Below, in pieces: positions 43,201 through 48,437 of a stretch of 64,000 nucleotides of DNA. Numbering within the stretch: the first letter of the stretch is position 1; each line of letters starts with the position of its first letter. The DNA is taken from positions 1,884,501 through 1,948,500 of the forward strand of contig NZ_SKBR01000002.1 of the NCBI RefSeq assembly GCF_013450295.1, given 5' to 3'. Made by a program: the position numbers and the translations under genes. The DNA comes from Streptomyces sp. AJS327 (GTDB lineage Bacteria > Actinomycetota > Actinomycetes > Streptomycetales > Streptomycetaceae). The notes under the pieces are model-generated. The model was not told the origin of the DNA. It did not search any database and saw only the letters and a list, made by a program, of their open reading frames with translations.

Positions 43201-43515
43201 ATCTTCGACTTCCCGACACCGGTACTGCTCGCCGGGCACCTGGACGAGGAGCTGGCCCCCGCGCCGGACGCTCCCGACCGGTCCGTGATCCGCGTCCTGG
43301 ACCAGCTGGAAGCCCAGTTGCGCGACGCGGGCCCGGAGTCGGCGACCGGCGCGTACGCCGGTGAGCGACTGCGCGCGCTGGCCGCCCTGCTCGGTGGCGC
43401 GGCGGGCACCAAGGCGGGCACCGCGGGCAGCGGCGCCACGGACTACGCCTCCGCCATGGAGGACGCGTCCGACGAGGAACTGTTCGACATCCTGGACGGA
43501 GAGGTCGGGATCTGA
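31276..43515 (+). CDS. Type I polyketide synthase with aryl/acyl-AMP ligase loading module and two extension modules (PKS2)
   Basis: A 4079-residue starter PKS. The loading module is an AMP-forming ligase (residues 1 to about 535; TSGTTGAPKG at 182-191, K510 in RTASGKT), a spacer of about 160 residues with no recognised domain, and an ACP (S732). Module 1 is KS (from 793; C972), AT (from 1333; S1422 in GHSIG; HAFH 1522-1525, malonyl type), KR (LDD; Y2068) and ACP (S2227). Module 2 is KS (from 2282; C2461), AT (S2899; HAFH, malonyl type), DH (H3224, D3391), KR (VDD; Y3800) and ACP (S3953), then a docking tail. A ligase-ACP loader is known from the candicidin/FR-008 PKS, where it activates PABA, and pabAB lies three genes downstream. 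GTG 31276 follows a G-rich site. Module 1 has KR but no DH, so a benzylic hydroxyl is predicted. Both KS blocks are nearly identical in DNA. Confidence 0.96.
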   Translation: MAAALIRPVSDILRTHAAECGNAVAYSDRVRRLTYAELSENTGRLAGHFASFGIGSGERALVCLGNRTEMIEGAFSLTRAELVGIPVNPNSGDSELAHILSDSGAALVITDEARFARLRRLPGLRDDLRFVVVPETGRNLTESDRAARPGHVHDYTELLATEPALPAPDGLGLDQVAWMLYTSGTTGAPKGVLSTQYAALWSAVHGYVSVLGIGRGDRLLWPLPLHHSFAFNLGVLGVLAAGATARVLDDFSPAEIVAELREEPCTLMAAVPTMCHYLVDRAENEGLELDGLRAFLVAGSLTSAALGERFQSAFGIPLIDSYGSTETTGVITCNPPDGDRVHGSCGTPVPGIDVRVTDPETGAVLPTGAEGEIQVNSPSLMLGYHNAPEQTRAAFDGVWYRTGDMGRLDARGYLRITGRLRELIIRGGENMHPAEIEDVIRESAEVADVAVVARPHTTLGEVPTAYLVARPGQALPVGAITAALRARLAWFKVPVRLHRTDSVPRTASGKTIRHQVAERPSRLLACTATHHSRLLDPDGAPLPASVPDDDTSPVRGARVELVHDEASATGARGLADHLRGTHGAEVTVAPLPDGAPDPTHPEAVLVLLSADGAHDATVSGLAAAGRFAVALTAVPEETGPDALAEALDAALLERSVTVRLATADVAAPATTGAGPDPERARQLAAEYRELRPGDTRRHLLETVVAEMAKLLGLADSRTVDPRKAFRSLGFDSRTAVELRNRLISVTGLVLPASLAFDHPTPWAVATHLGRELLGDDAPEEAEGPEHPENASPVGSGGVGDDPVVIVGMACRYPGGVRSAEDLWRLVVSGGDAVGPFPEDRGWDLDSLLGGGPDVRGTSSARGGGFLEGVGEFDAEFFGISPREALAMDPQQRLLLETSWELFEHAGIDPESLRGSRTGVFAGQMYHDYALRLAEEPGVEGYLSTGLAGSVLSGRLAYFYGFEGPALTVDTACSSSLVALRLAVESLRRGECDVAVAGGVTVMSTPGSFVDFSRQGGLSGDGRCRAFGGGADGTGWGEGVGLVLVERLSVARRLGHEVWGVVRGCAVNQDGASNGLSAPNGVAQRRVIRGALVDGGVGVGGVDVVEGHGTGTVLGDPIEAEALLGVYGRGREAGRPLWLGSVKSNLGHTQAAAGVAGVIKMVMAMRWGVLPRTLFVEEPSSLVDWSSGGVRLLGEEREWPVVEGRPRRAGVSSFGISGTNAHIILEEPPTPPPAEPRTAASTPDGAPLPILISARDADGLRAQAASLHAFLADRPELPLPDVAWSLALTRSPLEHRAALTAAHHAELLRGLAGLADAGTVAGDVPGSEGGQLAFLFSGQGSQRLGMGRELYGAFPVFAAVFDEVCGELDGHLGGSVRGVVFGDDAVLLGRTVWAQAGLFAVEVALFRLLESWGVRPDYLLGHSIGEVAAACVAGVFSLPDAARLVAARGRLMDALPGGGVMVAVGASCEVVVGLLSGYEGRVGVAAVNGPASVVVSGEGEAVAEVVGEARALGHRVKRLEVSHAFHSPLMEPMLDEFAAALREVELSEPRIPVVSNVTGRVAVPGELSDVGYWVRQVRESVLFAEGVRTLAGQGVARYLEVGPDAVLSPMARECLPATGREGALAPGVTALCRRGRSESSTVTAALGTLFTWGVPVDWAAYFAGSGARRTGLPTYPFARRRYWPDTPMRRAADGTDDPDGLLYRATWEQVPLAAPLAFPGATSAALGGDWVVVSDGRDEAADGLPAEVTAALEQAGARVLRLPLTEGDDRQRLALRLAAVLDDTDAPPAGILSLPHGELAPYQTLSLIQALSDTRTDAPLWLGTRAAVTVPAADGPGATVNPTQAQLWGLGRVAALELPGGWGGVVDLPGQLDAETGRRLAVLLSGAVGEDEVALRPDGAVHARRLERMEPVQAHEEWAPAGTVLITGGTGALGAHLARRLATAGAAHLLLTSRRGAEAPGAAELAAELEELGARVTLATCDVADEQALAAVLDGIPAELPLKAVVHAAGVLDDGVITSLTAERLAGVLAAKTDGALHLDRLTRGHDLDAFVLFSSLAGVVGAAGQANYAMANAALDALAERRRLQGLPATAVAWGAWQGDGMAAADGTVRDRVRRTGFRPMRPATALRALEVALRQEPAALLVVDVDWDRYAEAHGPAAERPLLRRVITPSTPAGGALLARLDGRTADERRAELLDVVRSHAAELLMHPSGDAIDPDRSFRALGFDSLAAVELRNRLAALTALTLPASLVFDHPSPRALADFLHDTLSGVPEESASVVEPVVGSGGVGDDPVVIVGMACRYPGGVRSAEDLWRLVVSGGDAVGPFPEDRGWDLDSLLGGGPDVRGTSSARGGGFLEGVGEFDAEFFGISPREALAMDPQQRLLLETSWELFEHAGIDPESLRGSRTGVFAGQMYHDYALRLAEEPGVEGYLSTGLAGSVLSGRLAYFYGFEGPALTVDTACSSSLVALRLAVESLRRGECDVAVAGGVTVMSTPGSFVDFSRQGGLSGDGRCRAFGGGADGTGWGEGVGLVLVERLSVARRLGHEVWGVVRGCAVNQDGASNGLSAPNGVAQRRVIRGALVDGGVGVGGVDVVEGHGTGTVLGDPIEAEALLGVYGRGREVGRPLWLGSVKSNLGHTQAAAGVAGVIKMVMAMRWGVLPRTLFVEEPSSLVDWSSGGVRLLGEEREWPVVEGRPRRAGVSSFGISGTNAHIILEEAPEPPAVEGHSEPSGTVPLLLSAASRDGLIAHADALREHLAAHPAPAAVVGRSLAVGRAAFAHRAVVLADDERPLPGAFDGLTRSAAPLPGGLAFLFSGQGSQRLGMGRELYGVFPVFAAVFDEVCGELDGHLGGSVRGVVFGDDAVLLGRTVWAQAGLFAVEVALFRLLESWGVRPDYLLGHSIGEVAAACVAGVFSLPDAARLVAARGRLMDALPGGGVMVAVGVSPSVVGELVSGYEGRVGVAAVNGPASVVVSGDADAVARIANTAREAGHRTKQLEVSHAFHSPLMEPMLDEFAAALREVELSEPRIPVVSNVTGRVAVPGELSDAGYWVRHVRQSVLFLDGVRTLAERGVTRYVELGPDAVLTAAARECLPEPEPQSRPEPEPVTGTSRPAPGRPPALAHDLTALLRHGRSERATVAAALGALFTWDVPVDWAAYFGPVAAGTVELPRRPFRRDRYWPRPGTGRAPEEGNHPLLGAPLRPPGSDEVLFTGRLSARTHPWIADHVVNGTAILPGTGFAELALEAGGETGHPVLAELTVLAPLVLPGGSAVELHVAVAAAEEPGRRPVAVHARPAGESEWTRHAVGVLAEEADETDETTGAPETVWPPVGAEPVDTDDTYARAGDMGFGYGPVFRGLRRAWRLGDQVFGEVRIEESEAADAERFILHPALLDSALHTGFVASPGASDEVGRLPFVWQGLTVYRPGPAEARVRLDRLGPDELTLSVTDMTGEPVAELRSLTLRRPPAADLAPSDAQLLETVWEPAEEHGPDEDERFQGGVAVLGAEAAAVAEALGASHHKDLTALADSSELPDVVVRRLELAQGAGTVAEAEAAVGETVALLREWFDGRPHDSARLLLTVPEPEAGSTTHAAVRALLRTAQSEHPGAITVVECEGAPTAAALRSDARELAVRDGKVVTPREVPVRGEDATEVALGDGPVLITGGTGGLGAVLAQHLVKRHGVRTLVLLSRTAGNEEHARLVAELRELGADVTLAACDVTDREALAHVVAGLDRPLSAVVHAAGIVDDGLVTGLTEEQFARVMRVKAEGARNLHAVTEGQNLAAFVLFSSAAAVHGSPGQANYAAANGFLDAFAAHRRSLGLPALSLRWGPWAQERGMAGRLGPEAVARMARHGTVPLGTEAALALLDAALTLREGPAAPLAVRRSAPQRRASTAPRRGGRGEQRPLTERLAGVGPAARERLLADLVTGEVAAVLGHRGGDRVDGDRSFRELGLDSLGAIELRNRLGERTGLRLTPTLIFDFPTPVLLAGHLDEELAPAPDAPDRSVIRVLDQLEAQLRDAGPESATGAYAGERLRALAALLGGAAGTKAGTAGSGATDYASAMEDASDEELFDILDGEVGI
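33652..34953 (+). repeat. 1302-bp KS block, copy 1 (PKS2 module 1)
   Basis: It matches 38119-39420 with only three base differences that I can find (CTG/TTG, GCT/GTT, TTC/TTT), giving one amino-acid change (Ala/Val). There are no indels. It covers the whole KS domain and uses TTG, GTG, GGT and TGT codons unlike the flanks, except for an ordinary C-rich island at about 33961-34125. Confidence 0.95.
35272..36116 (+). repeat. 845-bp AT block, copy 1 (PKS2 module 1)
   Basis: Aligned without indels to 58919-59763 in PKS3, with about 15 base differences counted by eye. The first 708 bp also align without net indels to 39703-40410 in PKS2 module 2. Confidence 0.92.
38119..39420 (+). repeat. 1302-bp KS block, copy 2 (PKS2 module 2)
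   Basis: Second copy of the block at 33652-34953, offset by exactly 4467 bp, so in the same frame. It includes the same C-rich island in the middle, so the mosaic existed before the copy was made. Confidence 0.95.
39703..40410 (+). repeat. AT block, copy 2 (PKS2 module 2), mosaic
   Basis: Nearly identical to 35272-35979 except for two short replaced patches, at about 40100-40140 and 40190-40258, where the sequence switches to unrelated codons before matching again. That patchwork suggests gene conversion rather than point mutation. Confidence 0.88.
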
Positions 43516-43549
43516 CCGGGCCCATCCGGCACGTCCCCCGGGGAAACTG

Positions 43550-44758
43550 ATGGCACAGATCGCATTCTTCAGCGTGGCGGCGCACGGTCACGTCTCGCCC
43601 ACCTTCGGCGTCGTCGAGGAGCTGGTCGCCCGTGGCCACCGGGTCACGTACTTCACCACCGGCGCCTTCGCGGAACGGCTCGCCGGGCTGGGCGCCTCGG
43701 TGTGCCGGTACGACATCGCCGCCCCGGCGAGCCAGTCGCGGCGCGCCTTCACCGACAACGACCCGGGCGCGCTGCCGCTGTTCTTCCTGCACGGCAGCGA
43801 GGAACGGATCGCCCTCGCCGAGCGGGAGTTCGCGGACGGCGCGCCCGACCTCGTCGTCTACGACAACACGGTGCCCTTCGCCGGGCGGGCGCTGGCGCGC
43901 CGCTGGGGCTGCCGGGCGGCGCAGTTCTTCCCCAGCCTCGCCTCCAGCCGGGGCTGGGCGCTGATGGACGAGATGGTGGCGCGCACCGGCCGTGCCCCCC
44001 ACCACGAGGCCAACGGCGCCGAGTTCGACCGCAGGCTGGCCGGGTTCCTGGACGCGGCCGGACTCGGGGGCCTGTCAACGGAGGAGTTCATGGACTTCGA
44101 GGAGGAGCTGAACCTGGCCTTCCTCCCCCGGGAGTTCCAGCCGGAGCAGCGGACCTTCGGCGCGCACTACCACTTCGTCGGCCCGAGCCTCGGCGGACGC
44201 GCCGACGAGGGGGAGTGGCGGCGCCCCGAGGACGGGCGGCCGGTGGTCCTCGTCTCCCTCGGCACCGTCTTCAACCAGGCCACCGACTTCTACCGGGGCT
44301 GCCTGGAGGCCTTCGCGGGAAGCGAGTTCCACACGGTGATGTCCGTCGGCGCCGAGACCGACCCCGCGGTGCTCGGCAGCCCGCCGCACCACGTCGAAGT
44401 GCACACGCGTGTACCGCAGTTGTCGGTGCTGGAGCAGGCGGACGTGTTCGTCACCCACGGCGGAATGGGCTCCACCATGGAGGCGCTGGCCTTCGCCGCG
44501 CCGATGGTGACCGTCCCGCAGATGGTCGAGCAGGAGATCATCGCCGACCGGGTCGCCCAGCTCGGCCTCGGCCGCCGTCTCGCCCCCGCCGCCTCCGGCG
44601 CCGAACTCCTGGACGCCGTACGGGCGGTGCACGCCGCCCCGGAGACCGCGGCCCGCGCCACAGCGATGCGCGAGCGGGTGCGGGAGGCCGGAGGCGCCCG
44701 TGCCGCCGCCGACGCCCTCGAAGCACATCTGGGTGGCGGAGAGGCGGCCACGATATGA
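43550..44758 (+). CDS. Macrolide-type glycosyltransferase (OleD/OleI-like, GT1)
   Basis: A GT-B fold enzyme of 402 residues. The N-terminus (IAFFSVAAHGHVSPTFGVVE) binds the acceptor. The C-terminal donor motif THGGMGSTMEALAFAAPMV (about residues 302-320) is the hallmark of the MGT family, in which OleD, OleI and MgtA glucosylate macrolides from UDP-glucose. It begins 34 bp after PKS2 and overlaps the next gene as ATGA. No genes for deoxysugar synthesis are present, so the donor is probably a primary-metabolism sugar such as UDP-glucose. With the GH3 glucosidase three genes on, a mask-and-release self-protection pair is likely; attaching a permanent sugar is the alternative. Confidence 0.92.
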   Translation: MAQIAFFSVAAHGHVSPTFGVVEELVARGHRVTYFTTGAFAERLAGLGASVCRYDIAAPASQSRRAFTDNDPGALPLFFLHGSEERIALAEREFADGAPDLVVYDNTVPFAGRALARRWGCRAAQFFPSLASSRGWALMDEMVARTGRAPHHEANGAEFDRRLAGFLDAAGLGGLSTEEFMDFEEELNLAFLPREFQPEQRTFGAHYHFVGPSLGGRADEGEWRRPEDGRPVVLVSLGTVFNQATDFYRGCLEAFAGSEFHTVMSVGAETDPAVLGSPPHHVEVHTRVPQLSVLEQADVFVTHGGMGSTMEALAFAAPMVTVPQMVEQEIIADRVAQLGLGRRLAPAASGAELLDAVRAVHAAPETAARATAMRERVREAGGARAAADALEAHLGGGEAATI

Positions 44759-46320
44759 CCGCCCCCGAGGTGCTGATCGTCGGCGGCGGCGCCGTCGGCT
44801 CCCTGCTCGCCTGCGACCTGCTCGACCAGGGCGTGCCGGTGCGGCTCGTCGACTCCAAACCCTCGCTCGCGGACAGCGACCCGCACTCGCGGGCCGTGAT
44901 GATCTGGCCGCGTGTCCTCGAACTCCTGGAGGGGACGGGCGTCGCCGAACGGCTGGTCGCGCGCGGCCGCCCCGCCCACGACGTCAGCTTCTTCGCCAAG
45001 GGCCGCCGTCTGGCCACCGTCCCGCTCCAGGAGCTGGACTCGCCGTACCCCTTCGGGCTCGGCGTCGTCCAGCGCGAACTGGAGGACCTGCTCTGGGCAC
45101 GGCTCACCGAACTCGGCGGCACCGTCGAGTGCGGCACCGAACTGACCGGGCTGGACACCTCCGGCGAACTGCCCCGGGCGATCCTCGCCCACCGCGATGG
45201 GCGCACCGAGGAGACCGAGGTGCCGTGGCTGGTCGGCGCCGACGGGGCGGGCAGCCTGGTACGCCGACTGCTCGGCATCCCCTACCCGGGACTGCCCTTC
45301 CCGCTGGGCATCGCGCTCGGCGACTTCCCCATCGAGGGGCCGGCCGTCTCCGGGGTCGAGTACCACTACGGGCCCACCGGAATGCTCCCGCTGGTGCACC
45401 TGCCGGACGGGCTCTGCCGCCTCGCGACGGTGCTGCTGCCCGGTGAGGAGGACTGGTCCGAGCGGCCCCTCGCGGACTGGCAGGAGATGACCGACCAGCG
45501 CACCAGCCTCCCGTACACCCTCGGTGAGCCGCTGTGGAAGCGCACCTACTTCCCCCGGCCCGGGGTCGCCGAACGCTTCCGCGAGGGGCGCGTGCTGCTC
45601 GCCGGGGACGCCGCGCACTCGGTGGTGCCGCTCGGCGGACAGGGCCTCAACATCGGCCTCCAGGACGCCTGCAACCTCGGCTGGCGACTGGCCGGGGTGA
45701 TCGGCGGCGCGTACGGCCAGAGCCTGCTGGACGACTACGACCGGGAACGGCGGACCGCGGTGGAGCAGGTGCGCACCGTGATCCGCACCGAGATGGAGCT
45801 CTCCGCCCCCCAGACCCCCGAGGACGCCGAACGCCGCGACGAGGCCCTGACCGCCGCCGAGAACTCCGGCTTCCTGCGCCGGGTCGGCGCCCCGCTGATG
45901 AGCCAGATCGGGCTCAGCTACGCCGAGCGGGACGAACCGCTGTGGCGCACCCCGTTGCACCGGCGCCTGGCCCCCGGCGACCGGGTCCCCTTCTTCCACA
46001 CCACCCGCCGCGACCCCGGCGCCCCGCGACTACCGCGAAGCGGCCACCTCGCGCTGCTGTGGCCCGGAGCCACGGCCGGTGACGACTGGCCCACGCGCGC
46101 CGCCCGGGCGGCGCGCACCCTGACCCCCCGCGTCGCCGTGCACGACCTGGCCGAACTCGGCGCGGAGCACCGCCGTACCCTCCTCCCGGGGTTCGGGCCG
46201 GAACCGGTGATCGCTCTGGTACGGCCGGACGGCCACCTCGACACCCTGGCGCCGGTCCACCGTCCCCAGGAGTGCCTCGACCGACTGGACCGGCTCACGC
46301 CGTCCCGCAGCGGGAAGTGA
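44755..46320 (+). CDS. FAD-dependent aromatic hydroxylase (class A flavoprotein monooxygenase)
   Basis: A flavoprotein of 521 residues. The FAD motif is VLIVGGGAVGSLLA, the NAD(P)H-linked DG motif is LVGADGAGSLVRR, and the second FAD motif is LLAGDAAHSVVPLGGQGLNI (about residue 282). A C-terminal thioredoxin-like domain (from about 400) puts it with the phenol hydroxylase/polyketide hydroxylase group (TfdB, RdmE, PgaE types). Its ATG overlaps the glycosyltransferase stop, and its own stop overlaps the pabAB start. It probably hydroxylates or oxidises the aromatic starter or the finished polyketide; which one cannot be told from sequence. Confidence 0.9.
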   Translation: MTAPEVLIVGGGAVGSLLACDLLDQGVPVRLVDSKPSLADSDPHSRAVMIWPRVLELLEGTGVAERLVARGRPAHDVSFFAKGRRLATVPLQELDSPYPFGLGVVQRELEDLLWARLTELGGTVECGTELTGLDTSGELPRAILAHRDGRTEETEVPWLVGADGAGSLVRRLLGIPYPGLPFPLGIALGDFPIEGPAVSGVEYHYGPTGMLPLVHLPDGLCRLATVLLPGEEDWSERPLADWQEMTDQRTSLPYTLGEPLWKRTYFPRPGVAERFREGRVLLAGDAAHSVVPLGGQGLNIGLQDACNLGWRLAGVIGGAYGQSLLDDYDRERRTAVEQVRTVIRTEMELSAPQTPEDAERRDEALTAAENSGFLRRVGAPLMSQIGLSYAERDEPLWRTPLHRRLAPGDRVPFFHTTRRDPGAPRLPRSGHLALLWPGATAGDDWPTRAARAARTLTPRVAVHDLAELGAEHRRTLLPGFGPEPVIALVRPDGHLDTLAPVHRPQECLDRLDRLTPSRSGK

Positions 46321-48437
46321 GTGAGCCCGTGCGCACGCTGCTGATAGACAACCACGACTCGTACACCTACAACCTCTTCCACCTGCTCGCCCAGGTGAAC
46401 GGCGAGGACCCCGTCGTGGTCCCGAATGACACGGACGTCTTCCCCGACCTGGACGCCTACGACAACCTGGTGATCTCGCCGGGCCCCGGACACCCCTCCC
46501 GCGCCCGCGACTTCGGCGTCTCCACCGACGTGCTGCGCAAGGCCGGACTGCCGGTGCTCGGGGTCTGCCTCGGCCACCAGGGACTGGCGGTCTGCGAGGG
46601 CGGCTCGGTGGTCGCGGCCCCGGCGGCCCGGCACGGCCAGGTCGCCCGGGTCACCCACGACGGCGACCCCCTCTTCGACGGCGTCCCGGAGACGTTCGGC
46701 GCCGTCCGCTACCACTCACTCTGTGTCGCCGAACCCCTGCCCCCGGACCTTGAGGTGATCGCCCGGGCGGAGGACGGCGTGGTCATGGCCCTGCGGCACC
46801 GGCGGCTGCCGCGCTGGGGCGTGCAGTTCCACCCCGAGTCGGTGGAGACCGAGTACGGGCTGCGGATGATGGCCAACTTCCGCGACCTGACCCTCGGCGA
46901 CCAGCGGCGCACCGGCCGCAGGCCCGCACCGGCCACCACCGCGCCCGCCCGCGCCGCCGAACCGGCTCGCCCCGCCGAGGCCCTGCGCTACCGCCTGCAC
47001 GTGCGCGTCCTGGAACGCGCCGTCGACTGTGAGGCCGCCTTCGCCGAGCTGTACTCCGGCGCCACCCACGCCTTCTGGCTGGACAGCGCGCGGGTGAGCG
47101 AGGGCCTGTCCCGGTTCTCCTTCCTGGGCGACGCCACCGGCCCGCTCGCCGAGACCGTGCGCTACTCGGTCACCGACCGCGAGGTCCGGGTCTCCTCGGC
47201 CACCCCAGCCACCCACCAGGAGTCCGTACTCGACTACCTCCAGCGGGAGCTGGGCCGCCGCCATATCGAGGCCCCCGAACTGCCCTTCGACTTCACCGGC
47301 GGCTATGTCGGCTACCTCGGCTACGAGACGCGCGCCGACTGCGGGGCCCCCGGCTCCCAGCGGGCCGAAACCCCCGACGCCGTCTGGCTGTTCGCCGACC
47401 GGTTCCTCGCCGTGGACCACCGGGAGGAGCGCACCTACCTCCTCGCGCTCAGCGCGGACGGCGCTGACGAGCGAACCGCGGAGGACTGGCTGACCCGCAC
47501 CGGGAAGCGCCTCGACGCCCTGCGCCCGCTGCCCGAACCGGAACCGGCCGACCCCCTCTCCGTCGAGCCCTTCCTCGACCGGGGGCGGGCCGACTACACC
47601 GAGGCCGTCACCCTCTGCCAGACCTACCTCCACCGGGGCGAGAGCTACGAGATCTGCCTCACCAACAGCGCCGACCTGCCCGGCGGGGACGACGGCTGGG
47701 ACACCTACCGCCGGCTGCGCCGCCTCAACCCGGCCCCCTACGCGGCCTATCTGCACCTCGACGACGTCGACGTGGCCTGCTCCTCACCCGAGCGCTTCCT
47801 GCGCATCGACACGGCGGGGCTCGCCGAGACGAAGCCGATCAAGGGCACCGCCCCGCGCGGTGCCACCCCCGAGGAGGACGAGGCGATCCGCCGGGAACTG
47901 GCGGCCAGCGCCAAGACCCGCGCCGAGAACCTGATGATCGTCGACCTGCTCCGCAACGACCTCGGCCGGGTCTGCGAGGTCGGCAGCGTCCGGGTGCCGG
48001 TGCTCATGGCCACCGAGAGCTACGCCACCGTGCACCAGCTGGTCACCACCGTCCAGGGACGACTCGGCGCGGGAACCGACGCGGTGGACTGCGTACGTGC
48101 CTGTTTCCCGGGCGGCTCCATGACCGGCGCGCCCAAGCAGCGCACCCTGGAGATCATCGAGTCCCTGGAGCGGCGCCCCCGGGGCGTGTACTCCGGATCG
48201 CTCGGCTACCTCGCCTGCAACGGCAGCGCCGACCTGAACATCGTCATCCGCACCCTGGTGCGCTCCGGCGGCCACTGGAAGCTGGGCGCGGGGGGAGCGA
48301 TCGTGCTCGCCTCCGACCCGGACGAGGAGTACGAGGAGATGCTCCTCAAGGCCGCCGCTCCGGCCCGCGCCCTGCGCGCCCCGCGGCTCGCCGCCGCGGC
48401 CGCCCCCGTCGAAGCGAACGGAAGTGACCCCCTGTGA
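46317..48437 (+). CDS. pabAB: Fused aminodeoxychorismate synthase PabA-PabB
   Basis: A 706-residue fusion. The N-terminal glutamine amidotransferase (residues 1 to about 200; ISPGPGHP, nucleophile C84 in GVCLGHQ, His/Glu in QFHPES) feeds ammonia to a C-terminal chorismate-binding domain. There, PIKGT with K509 marks aminodeoxychorismate synthase; anthranilate synthases have PIAGT. It converts chorismate and glutamine to 4-amino-4-deoxychorismate, the precursor of PABA. The start GTG 46317 overlaps the upstream stop as GTGA; GTG 46329 is an alternative. Fused PabAB genes are typical of antibiotic clusters using PABA (candicidin, chloramphenicol, aureothin). No PabC lyase gene is in the window, so that step must come from elsewhere. 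Confidence 0.95.
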   Translation: MSEPVRTLLIDNHDSYTYNLFHLLAQVNGEDPVVVPNDTDVFPDLDAYDNLVISPGPGHPSRARDFGVSTDVLRKAGLPVLGVCLGHQGLAVCEGGSVVAAPAARHGQVARVTHDGDPLFDGVPETFGAVRYHSLCVAEPLPPDLEVIARAEDGVVMALRHRRLPRWGVQFHPESVETEYGLRMMANFRDLTLGDQRRTGRRPAPATTAPARAAEPARPAEALRYRLHVRVLERAVDCEAAFAELYSGATHAFWLDSARVSEGLSRFSFLGDATGPLAETVRYSVTDREVRVSSATPATHQESVLDYLQRELGRRHIEAPELPFDFTGGYVGYLGYETRADCGAPGSQRAETPDAVWLFADRFLAVDHREERTYLLALSADGADERTAEDWLTRTGKRLDALRPLPEPEPADPLSVEPFLDRGRADYTEAVTLCQTYLHRGESYEICLTNSADLPGGDDGWDTYRRLRRLNPAPYAAYLHLDDVDVACSSPERFLRIDTAGLAETKPIKGTAPRGATPEEDEAIRRELAASAKTRAENLMIVDLLRNDLGRVCEVGSVRVPVLMATESYATVHQLVTTVQGRLGAGTDAVDCVRACFPGGSMTGAPKQRTLEIIESLERRPRGVYSGSLGYLACNGSADLNIVIRTLVRSGGHWKLGAGGAIVLASDPDEEYEEMLLKAAAPARALRAPRLAAAAAPVEANGSDPL

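Noticed and set aside
32173..43239. Very long minus-strand open frames opposite the PKS genes, up to about 1220 codons
   Set aside because: They lie antisense to strongly supported PKS domains, consist of low-complexity His/Arg/Pro/Thr or Gly/Arg runs, show no domains and no start signals. They arise from the lack of AT-rich stops in GC-rich DNA.
46317..48437. Anthranilate synthase or phenazine-type enzyme instead of PabAB
   Set aside because: The active-site motif is PIKGT, which marks aminodeoxychorismate synthase; anthranilate synthases carry PIAGT.
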